A stretch of DNA of 14,458 bases from Lachnospiraceae bacterium. GTDB lineage: Bacteria; Bacillota; Clostridia; Lachnospirales; Lachnospiraceae. The DNA lies in assembly GCA_024695225.1 (NCBI GenBank), contig JAILIO010000286.1:1-14458 (forward strand), in the 5' to 3' direction. A program made the translations under genes and the position numbers. Within the stretch, counting starts at the first letter, position 1, and every line of letters begins with the position of its first letter. Shown here piece by piece: positions 7,171-13,260 of this stretch. A model generated the notes under the pieces. That model made no database searches and had not been told where the DNA came from. It worked only from the letters and a program-made list of their open reading frames with translations.

Positions 7171-8673
7171 ATGAAAAGCAGGTTTCTGCGTGGGATCATA
7201 TGTCTTCTTTTGACGGTGGGTCTTGTGACTGCACCGTGTTTTCTGAGCCTGGCCGATGAGTACGATGAACAGATAGAGGCCATGAAAGGGAATGAGGCAA
7301 AGACCCAGGAGACCATATCCATACTGGAAAAGCAGACACAGCAGACAAAGGAGGCCATAACTCTGCTGCAGGGGCAGAGGCAGGCCACGGAAGAAAATGT
7401 GAACGATCTCCAGAAACAGAGTTCTTCCCTCAAGAATACCATAGAAGGTTACTCCGAGAAACTGGATGTACTTGGGGAGGAGATCAGAGATACGGAGGAC
7501 GCAATGTCTGATGTGTCTTCAGAGATAGTAAAGCTTAATGATGAACTGTCTGAGATACGCAGAGAAAGGGATGAACGGTATGCCCTTCTGAAAAAGCGGG
7601 TGAGATCCGTGTACGAAAGCGGCGGCGGCAAGGGGATGATGCGTCTCATGCTGGAGACCGGTTTCTTTGGGGATCTTATGAGCCGGGCAGAGTATTTCAG
7701 CGCAGTGGTGCAGTATGACCAGAAGGTTATGGCAGAGTGTCAGGCCCTTGAAGATCAGCTGAATGAAAAACTGTCCGTCGTACATGAAAAGGAAGAGGAA
7801 CTGGATGTATATCAGGAAAGCCTGGATACAAAGTATGATGAGCTGGAGGGACTGACCGATGAGGTGATGGGAGAACTGGCATCCACCAACAATTCCCTTT
7901 CCTCGGAGGCCAAAAAGATAGAGAATTACGATGAACAGCTGGCAACCCTGGACAAGACCATGAAAGCCATAGAAGCCCAGACCGCAGCTGCCCAGGCGGA
8001 ACTGGCAAAGCAGGTGGCAGCGCGCCTGGCTCTCAAGAGGGAGGATACATCCGGCGCCTATTCAGCCAGCGGAACTGAACTGGAGTGGCTTGCAGCCACC
8101 ATACAGGCTGAGGCAGACGGTGAGTCATACACGGGAAAGCTTGCAGTTGGATCCGTGATCATGAACAGGGTCAAGAGTTCAGCTTTTCCGAATTCCATAG
8201 TGGGTGTCATCACCCAGAATATGCAGTTCGCATCATACAGGTCCGGGAAGGTGGAGCTGATAATGGCTAAAGGCCCCAATTCCACATGTGTAAAAGCGGC
8301 CCAGGAAGTGCTTGGGGGAGCCCGTGTGGGAGATTATCTCTTTTTCATGACAAAGTATTATGCAGATTATTATGGGATCAGCGAGTATACAATGATCGGC
8401 AATCACGCTTTCTTCTACAGTTGGACCGTGAAACCAAAGACTGATCCCGTGGCACCTGAAACCCCGGTCACTGAACAGCCCGCGGAGAATGGCGGTGAAC
8501 AGGAGACAGAACAGGGGCAGGACAACGGAGAAGATGAAAACGCCGGAGAAGATTCCGGAGGAGAAGGAGAAGAGTCCGGAGGAGAAGATTCCGGAGGAGA
8601 AGGGGAAAACACTTCCGGCGCTGAAGGAGAAGGCGATTCAGGGGATGGCGGAGATCAGGGTGAAAACTCCTGA
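7171..8673 (+). CDS. Secreted cell-wall hydrolase: PcsB-like coiled coil plus SleB-type Hydrolase_2 domain
   Basis: This exported protein has 500 residues. A signal peptide (about 1-28: basic start, hydrophobic core, likely cleavage after the LSLA region) leads into a long coiled coil (about 30-290) rich in Glu, Lys and Gln. That coil contains the RVRSVYESGG...GDLMSRAEYFSAVVQYD hallmark seen in PcsB/CwlO-type hydrolases. A Hydrolase_2 domain follows (about 304-416), with Glu314 in IQAEADGE at the place of the conserved acidic residue of SleB-type lytic transglycosylases, then AVGSVIMNRV. A proline/threonine linker and a tail of about 70 residues dominated by Glu, Gly, Asp and Ser end the protein. 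The coiled coil may hold the enzyme inactive until a partner such as FtsEX acts; that is inference from PcsB. GGAG lies six bases before the ATG, 18 bases after preA. Peptidoglycan cleavage is likely but the exact bond is unproven. Confidence 0.88.
   Translation: MKSRFLRGIICLLLTVGLVTAPCFLSLADEYDEQIEAMKGNEAKTQETISILEKQTQQTKEAITLLQGQRQATEENVNDLQKQSSSLKNTIEGYSEKLDVLGEEIRDTEDAMSDVSSEIVKLNDELSEIRRERDERYALLKKRVRSVYESGGGKGMMRLMLETGFFGDLMSRAEYFSAVVQYDQKVMAECQALEDQLNEKLSVVHEKEEELDVYQESLDTKYDELEGLTDEVMGELASTNNSLSSEAKKIENYDEQLATLDKTMKAIEAQTAAAQAELAKQVAARLALKREDTSGAYSASGTELEWLAATIQAEADGESYTGKLAVGSVIMNRVKSSAFPNSIVGVITQNMQFASYRSGKVELIMAKGPNSTCVKAAQEVLGGARVGDYLFFMTKYYADYYGISEYTMIGNHAFFYSWTVKPKTDPVAPETPVTEQPAENGGEQETEQGQDNGEDENAGEDSGGEGEESGGEDSGGEGENTSGAEGEGDSGDGGDQGENS
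8545..8603 (+). repeat. Short in-frame repeat in the acidic tail of the wall hydrolase
   Basis: The 23-base sequence at 8545-8567 recurs identically at 8581-8603, a 36-base (12-codon) period that encodes GEDSGGEGEESG-like peptide units. Further GGAGAAG fragments flank it. Such sequence can change copy number by slippage without breaking the frame. Confidence 0.7.
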
Positions 8674-8948
8674 TAAAACTTCTGCTTGTATGATAAATGA
8701 AATTATGATATTCTCTGAACGAGCGTTATTCCGTTGGAAGATGCATCGGTGAAAGAATCTTTATCATTTAAGGGACTTGCCTGATGAAAAAATGACCTTT
8801 GGCGTTTATTTTATTACAGGTTCTCCCGTCTGAGATCTCCGGTGTTATCCCACACGGCGATAAAAGCTCATAACCGTTGTTTTAGTTTAAGTCCTGAACC
8901 ACAGGGTGAGTTTGTTTTGCCCATGATATCAGGCAAAAGGAGAGCTTT
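8674..8948. other. Intergenic region without a gene, before the pantothenate uptake gene
   Basis: This 275-base gap separates the wall hydrolase from the ECF transporter gene. I see no convincing coding frame, no strong intrinsic terminator and no clean consensus promoter. Structure that can be pointed to: a perfect 8-base palindrome GAGATCTC at 8832-8839; a six-pair stem with one bulged G and a six-base loop at 8839-8857; and an 8-base inverted pair at 8690-8697 and 8760-8767. The size suits a promoter plus 5' leader for the coenzyme A unit, but this is inference. Confidence 0.45.
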
Positions 8949-9608
8949 ATGGATGGAAAAGTCATCATAAACGAAGAGGAGATCAATGAGATCATGAAGG
9001 CCAACAAAGCATTTGATACCAGAACCATCGCAGAGCTTGGTATGCTGTTAGGTATAACTCTGCTCATGGGATTAACTCCCGTGGGGACCATACCAACACC
9101 CTTTCTGAATGTATCCATAGTGACCATACCCGTGGCCATTGCAGCCATATTTCACGGTCCCAAGGGCGGTCTTATATGCGGAGGGGCGTTTGGCCTCACC
9201 AGTCTGTATAACGCCATGGCCGGAAAGAGCGTTATGATGGCAGCGCTTTTTGCAATAAACCCCCTTGCCACTGCTTTCACAGCCATTGTGCCAAGGCTTC
9301 TTGAGGGGCTTCTTGTGGCGATCATCTTCAATGCCCTCCACAGGGTCAAAAGACTGAGAAGTGCATCGTATTATATCGCATCTCTTTGCTGCCCGGTGCT
9401 GAACACTATCCTGTTCATGAGCTGCATAGTGATGTTCTTTTACAATTCGGATTACATACAGGAAATGGTGGCAGCAAGGGGAGTGTCAAATCCCTTCAGC
9501 TTTGTGGTGGCACTGGTTGGCATACAGGGAGTGGTTGAAGCCATAACCTGCCTTGTCATAGCAGGGACCGTGTCCCAAGGTGTTGACAGAGTTCTTCACA
9601 GGAGATGA
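8949..9608 (+). CDS. ECF transporter S component, probably for pantothenate (PanT-like)
   Basis: This integral membrane protein has 219 residues, about six hydrophobic segments (roughly 26-50, 55-75, 75-95, 98-135, 140-165, 178-205) and a hydrophilic N-terminus. Substrate-binding S components of energy-coupling-factor transporters have this size and layout, and the TIPVAIAAIFHGPKGG stretch followed by a glycine-rich helix matches the ECF S family. It captures a vitamin outside and hands it to a shared EcfT/EcfA module encoded elsewhere. The substrate call rests mainly on context: coaBC begins one base after its stop, and PanT genes in other Firmicutes show this link. An AAAAGGAG site sits six bases before the ATG. 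Folate or another vitamin cannot be excluded from sequence alone. Confidence 0.85.
   Translation: MDGKVIINEEEINEIMKANKAFDTRTIAELGMLLGITLLMGLTPVGTIPTPFLNVSIVTIPVAIAAIFHGPKGGLICGGAFGLTSLYNAMAGKSVMMAALFAINPLATAFTAIVPRLLEGLLVAIIFNALHRVKRLRSASYYIASLCCPVLNTILFMSCIVMFFYNSDYIQEMVAARGVSNPFSFVVALVGIQGVVEAITCLVIAGTVSQGVDRVLHRR
9599..9605 (+). promoter_or_regulatory. Ribosome binding site fixing the coaBC start
   Basis: CAGGAGA overlaps the last codons of the transporter gene and lies four to five bases before ATG 9610. This favours ATG 9610, next to the conserved flavoprotein N-terminus, over a TTG at 9580 that would add ten residues within the upstream gene. Confidence 0.8.
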
Positions 9609-9609
9609 G

Positions 9610-10806
9610 ATGGATGTTCTGAAGGGGAAAAAGATCATACTGGGCGTGACCGGCAGCATAGCTGCCTACAAGATCGCATATCTCTGCAGCAGTCTCAGGA
9701 AGAGGGGCGCGGATACCACTGTCATCATGACAAAAAATGCGCTTAATTTCATTAATCCCATAACTTTTGAGACTCTCACCGGCAATAAATGCCTTCTGGA
9801 CACCTTTGACAGAAATTTTGAATACGATGTGGAACATGTGGAACTGGCAAAAAATGCGGATGTGTTTTTGACCGCCCCTGCCAGCGCAAATGTTATGGCC
9901 AAGGCTGCCTGCGGGATCGCAGACGACATGCTGACTACAACGCTTTTGGCCTGTACCTGCCCAAAGCTGTTTGCCCCTGCGATGAATACCAGGATGTACT
10001 TAAATCCTGTGACACAGGACAATATCCTGAAACTTGAGCATTACGGATGCAGGGTCATAAGGCCGGCAACAGGGTATCTTGCCTGCGGTGATACCGGGGA
10101 GGGCAAGATGCCGGAGCCAGATGAACTGCTGGAACATATAGAGTACGCTCTGACCCCTAAGGATATGGAGGGCCTCCGGGTGCTGGTGACAGCAGGGGCC
10201 ACCAGGGAGAGAATGGACCCCGTAAGGTTCATAACAAACAATTCCACAGGAAAGATGGGGATCGCTCTTGCCAGAGCCGCATATCTCAGGGGAGCTGAAG
10301 TGACCCTGGTATATGCAGGGATCTCCGTCCCGCTGCCTCTGGGACCTGTTGCGGTCAAGGCAGAGTCTGCTGCCGGGATGGCAGAAGAAGTAAAGAATCT
10401 TTCGGCAGACCGGGATATCATCATAAAGGCAGCGGCTGTGGCGGATTACACGCCTTCTGTCGTACATGACGAGAAGGTAAAGAAAAAGGACGGGGACCTT
10501 GGCATACCGTTAAAGAGGACAGAAGATATCCTCAAATGGCTCGGGGAAAACCGGAGAGAAGGCCAGTTTCTGTGCGGGTTCTCCATGGAGACAGAAAATG
10601 TCCTTGAAAATTCAAAGGAAAAACTCCATAAAAAGAACGTGGACATGATCATCGCAAACAGCCTGAGAGTAGAGGGGGCCGGATTTGGCACTGATACAAA
10701 TGTTGTGACCGTGATAACAAAAGATGCTGCAAAGGAATTTCCCATCATGTCAAAGAAGGACGTTGCAGACGAGATATTCTCGGAGATACTCAGGGCTCGG
10801 GATTGA
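9610..10806 (+). CDS. coaBC: Bifunctional phosphopantothenoylcysteine decarboxylase / phosphopantothenate-cysteine ligase CoaBC
   Basis: This 398-residue enzyme catalyses two consecutive steps of coenzyme A synthesis: ligation of cysteine to 4'-phosphopantothenate (CoaB, C-terminal half) and FMN-dependent decarboxylation to 4'-phosphopantetheine (CoaC, N-terminal half). The CoaC part shows GVTGSIAAYK, the histidine of VEHVELA, TAPASANVMAK, the substrate loop APAMNTRMY and the LACGDTGEGKMPEP stretch with the catalytic cysteine. The CoaB part shows VTAGATRERMDPVRFITNNSTGKMG (nucleotide and intermediate binding), KAAAVADYTP, LKRTEDIL and GFSMET. Length and domain order are standard for bacterial CoaBC. 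It follows the pantothenate-type transporter after one base, so uptake and use of pantothenate are probably co-expressed. Both halves look intact. Confidence 0.96.
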   Translation: MDVLKGKKIILGVTGSIAAYKIAYLCSSLRKRGADTTVIMTKNALNFINPITFETLTGNKCLLDTFDRNFEYDVEHVELAKNADVFLTAPASANVMAKAACGIADDMLTTTLLACTCPKLFAPAMNTRMYLNPVTQDNILKLEHYGCRVIRPATGYLACGDTGEGKMPEPDELLEHIEYALTPKDMEGLRVLVTAGATRERMDPVRFITNNSTGKMGIALARAAYLRGAEVTLVYAGISVPLPLGPVAVKAESAAGMAEEVKNLSADRDIIIKAAAVADYTPSVVHDEKVKKKDGDLGIPLKRTEDILKWLGENRREGQFLCGFSMETENVLENSKEKLHKKNVDMIIANSLRVEGAGFGTDTNVVTVITKDAAKEFPIMSKKDVADEIFSEILRARD

Positions 10807-10837
10807 CGGGGTCTTTCCCCTGAAGGTTTTTATTAAT

Positions 10838-11029
10838 CTCCGAAAATCCCTGATTAATTTTGATGGCAAGCTCTTTACCCGGTCTGACAGAAAGCCCCTG
10901 ATCCATTCTGATGGTAAACACATCATTTGGCTCGACAGTTAACACATACTCCGGTCTGACAGTTAACACATACTCCGGCCTGATAGTCAGCACTTTATCA
11001 GGTCTGGAAATAACCCCTTGATTCGGTCT
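10838..11029. repeat. Degenerate 24-base tandem repeat array, eight units
   Basis: Eight head-to-tail units of exactly 24 bases start at 10838, 10862, 10886, 10910, 10934, 10958, 10982 and 11006. Units 10934-10957 and 10958-10981 differ at one base; identity falls off towards both ends. The best kept part is the junction, approximately CGGTCTGAYRG, recurring every 24 bases (10880, 10952, 10976 and 11024 are the best copies). A decayed ninth unit may follow to 11053. The array begins 31 bases after the coaBC stop. It is not a CRISPR array: there are no unique spacers and units abut directly. Read on the minus strand each unit gives an octapeptide of the form RP(D/E/N)xxL(T/S)(V/I). Function unknown. 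Confidence 0.85.
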
Positions 11030-11128
11030 GATACAATTAAATCAGAGATGTTCTTATTTTCTCCAATTTCGTTCATGTGATGTTTAAGGAAAACTGCATA
11101 ACGGCAGTCCCGGAAAAGGAAGGTGCAG
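11030..11128. other. Leader between the repeat array and the next gene
   Basis: This stretch of about 100 bases holds a six-pair AT-rich hairpin (11026-11031 with 11040-11045), a TACAAT hexamer at 11032-11037 that could act as a -10 box but lacks a good -35 box, and a five-pair hairpin with a six-base loop (11093-11097 with 11104-11108). An AAGGAAGG ribosome binding site then precedes ATG 11129. None of these proves a promoter. Confidence 0.3.
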
Positions 11129-11968
11129 ATGGAGTGGATGGAGCTTTCTGAACTCAGAGAAACCGGCAGTGATCTATCAGGGCATATGTATTCCTGCAGA
11201 TATGCGAAGGAGAGCAATAAAGATCTGACAGAGGTTGAATACCGCAGCTTCAGCAGAGGAGGAAAGTCGGGAACGGTCTTTGTACCGGAACCTGTGGTCC
11301 TGAAGGAAGACGAGAACGGCAATATCCTCTGGGGAAGGGGGATGTGGTGTCAAAGAACCCTTCACGGGAAGAAATTCAATACCATTTTTGGAATATACAG
11401 GGTGGATAACCACGGCGAATTTGGAGGCTTTGTAAGAACTCCTGACGGAAAAAGCCTGGAGGGAAATTATGAAGATTTCTTAAACCTTGGAAACACTGTG
11501 TGTGCCGTTGACAGCATAAGTCACAGAGACATGAGTTCCACACATATCATAAGATTTCATGAACCGTCAAAATACAGATTCATTTATTCCGGCGGGAATT
11601 ATTCAGGAGGTTACCGGAACCGGGTGATCCCCCTTACATACATGGAATACGCAGGGGCGTATGTAAAGGACAGGGCGGCATATCTGCTCATGTCCTGCAG
11701 TGTGGAACTGTATGAAAAGAAAACGAGGTGGAGGGAACTCAGGGTGGTCCGGGTCACAGACCGCACATGTAAAGAGAGGATCCTCATTACGGGCAGATCC
11801 CCTGTACACGCCCAGGATATCATCGTAAAAAATAACCGGATGTTTGTATCCGCAGATAAAATGGTCTACTCGGTCGATATGAAGACAAATGACATCCGCT
11901 TTTTTACCACCGTGACAGAAAGGGATGAAGAAGATCTTCTGGATATCGACAGATGCATAGATGAGTGA
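11129..11968 (+). CDS. Hypothetical protein, beta-rich, possibly propeller-like
   Basis: I do not recognise this protein of 279 residues. It has no signal peptide, membrane segment or obvious catalytic motif, so it is probably cytosolic. The composition suggests mostly beta strands: repeated aromatic and glycine pairs such as YSGGNYSGGY near the middle, and a C-terminal stretch (IIVKNNRMFVSADKMVYSVDM) that looks like consecutive strands of a beta-propeller blade. A cluster of charged residues closes it (ERDEEDLLDIDR). ATG 11129 was chosen because AAGGAAGG ends about six bases upstream; a GTG at 11123 is too close to that site and ATG 11138 is a further option. It stands after a 322-base stretch with the tandem repeat and 72 bases before the hydrolase gene, with no terminator between, so the two may share a transcript. 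Confidence 0.72.
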   Translation: MEWMELSELRETGSDLSGHMYSCRYAKESNKDLTEVEYRSFSRGGKSGTVFVPEPVVLKEDENGNILWGRGMWCQRTLHGKKFNTIFGIYRVDNHGEFGGFVRTPDGKSLEGNYEDFLNLGNTVCAVDSISHRDMSSTHIIRFHEPSKYRFIYSGGNYSGGYRNRVIPLTYMEYAGAYVKDRAAYLLMSCSVELYEKKTRWRELRVVRVTDRTCKERILITGRSPVHAQDIIVKNNRMFVSADKMVYSVDMKTNDIRFFTTVTERDEEDLLDIDRCIDE

Positions 11969-12040
11969 TGGGACTTTTTCTGTGTGCGTTAAGTTTATGC
12001 ATGTTCACCGCTGTACAGATCGGATAAAAAGGTTTAAAGG

Positions 12041-13045
12041 ATGATGAAAAAAAGAACATGGACAGATCTTTGCAAGGCAGGATCTGTGGCAAGCTGGATA
12101 ACTGCAGGGACGGGGCTGTTCCTCTTTATGGGATGGCCGTTTTTCCGGTTCATCACCTATGCCGGCAGGAAAAAAGATGAAAAGGAAAACAGTAACAAAA
12201 AGAAGTGGCTTTCTCTGAAACAGACCGAGGTAAACCACCCCAGACATAAATTCGCAGAGGAATACGATGCTGTAAAAAACTGGTGCAAGGCCCAGCCCAT
12301 GGAGGACTGGTATATAAAGAGCAGGGACGGCCTTAAGCTGCATGCATATTTCTACCGGGCTTCCAATGAGCGACGCTTTGTGATACTGAGCCATGGATAC
12401 CGCGGCACCAGCTTCGGCAGCATCGCCCATATAGCCGAATCTCTCCACAATGAGGGATGCAGCCTTTTGTTCATTGATCAGAGATGCTGCGGCAAGAGTG
12501 AAGGAAAATACATAACCTTTGGGGCAAAAGAGCAGTACGATCTGACGGACTGGATCAAAAGGCTTGAAAAGGTAAATAAAGACAGAAAACCGGTTTATCT
12601 CTACGGCCAGTCCATGGGGGCATCCACCGTGCTCCTGTCTTCGGGACAGGGGCTTCCCCGGGAAGTCCGTGGACTGATCGCAGACAGCGGTTTTCATTCC
12701 ATGAAGTACCAGCTTAGTGACATGGCCTCACGGTTATTTCACTTTCATTGGATCCCGCTTATGCTTTTCAGGGTGGATCTTTTCTGCCGTATATTTGCCG
12801 GGTTTGCCATGAAGGACACCGATACTTCCGGGGCACTTAGGCGAAATGAGTGTCCGGTCCTGTTCTTTCATGGAACCGCGGATACATATGTGGGACCTGA
12901 AAACAGCAGGATAAACTACCGGCTCTGCAGGGCTGAGAAGGAACTGGTGATGATAGAAGGCGCAAGGCATCTGTGCTGCTCCTACGAGGCGCCTGAGCTA
13001 TACATGGAGAAAATAAAAGAATTTTTCAGAAAAAATGATCACTGA
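12041..13045 (+). CDS. Membrane-anchored alpha/beta hydrolase (serine hydrolase)
   Basis: This 334-residue alpha/beta-fold hydrolase has a hydrophobic segment near residues 20-45 that probably anchors it in the membrane. A basic stretch (KKDEKENSNKKK) follows the segment. The catalytic domain has ILSHGYRG (oxyanion-hole region), LLFIDQR, the nucleophile elbow GQSMGA with Ser191, HGTAD with Asp281, and ARHL with His310, so the Ser-Asp-His triad looks complete. The family includes esterases, lipases, thioesterases and peptidases; the substrate cannot be read from sequence. A basic loop after the anchor suggests the body faces the cytosol, which is inference. Two ATG codons occur in tandem (12041, 12044), with AAAAAGG eight bases upstream. 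A strong terminator follows 48 bases after the stop. Confidence 0.87.
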   Translation: MMKKRTWTDLCKAGSVASWITAGTGLFLFMGWPFFRFITYAGRKKDEKENSNKKKWLSLKQTEVNHPRHKFAEEYDAVKNWCKAQPMEDWYIKSRDGLKLHAYFYRASNERRFVILSHGYRGTSFGSIAHIAESLHNEGCSLLFIDQRCCGKSEGKYITFGAKEQYDLTDWIKRLEKVNKDRKPVYLYGQSMGASTVLLSSGQGLPREVRGLIADSGFHSMKYQLSDMASRLFHFHWIPLMLFRVDLFCRIFAGFAMKDTDTSGALRRNECPVLFFHGTADTYVGPENSRINYRLCRAEKELVMIEGARHLCCSYEAPELYMEKIKEFFRKNDH

Positions 13046-13093
13046 TCTCATGTGACAAGTGGATATTTGACATTTTTATATTTTTTCAACCGG

Positions 13094-13128
13094 TCCGGAT
13101 GTGTTTATCATACACATCCGGATTTTTT
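13094..13128 (+). terminator. Rho-independent terminator after the alpha/beta hydrolase gene
   Basis: A perfect 11-pair stem (13094-13104 with 13112-13122) closes a seven-base loop and is followed directly by six T residues and then GTTT. The preceding sequence is T-rich rather than A-rich, so it acts on the + strand only. It separates the hydrolase transcript from the condensation-domain gene. Confidence 0.93.
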
Positions 13129-13260
13129 GTTTGATAAGTTCCGGTCAATTTTTTCAAAGTGTTCATTATCCCGGAAAGGGTATGGAATTATTGTTTTCAC
13201 TGTGATAAATTCCCCTTTGGCAAATGAAGACAGGAAAAGAAACAGGGAAGGAGAGTGTTC
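13129..13260 (+). promoter_or_regulatory. Probable promoter/leader region of the condensation-domain gene
   Basis: Because a terminator ends just upstream, the next gene needs its own promoter within these 132 AT-rich bases. No single pair of consensus boxes stands out. An inverted TTCCGG/CCGGAA pair flanks an AT-rich stretch at about 13139-13178. The ribosome binding site AAGGAG at 13248-13253 is clear, seven bases before the ATG. Confidence 0.4.

Noticed and set aside
8415..8612. Minus-strand Pro/Ser-rich open frame
   Set aside because: It is the antisense reading of the Glu/Gly/Ser-rich hydrolase tail; low-complexity sequence creates long shadow frames.
8489..8752. Plus-strand frame rich in Lys/Glu/Pro overlapping the hydrolase tail
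   Set aside because: It is an alternative frame of the same repetitive tail without its own credible start.
10808..10831. GGGG-TCTTT-CCCC hairpin with a later T5 run as a coaBC terminator
   Set aside because: The stem is only four pairs and six bases separate it from the T run, so termination would be weak at best.
10838..11029. CRISPR array interpretation of the 24-base repeats
   Set aside because: Units are contiguous with no unique spacers, diverge from one another, and no cas gene is in the window.
12005..12697. Minus-strand open frame of 230 codons opposite the alpha/beta hydrolase
   Set aside because: It mirrors the hydrolase coding sequence, shows no domain, and the plus strand has a complete catalytic triad and ribosome binding site.
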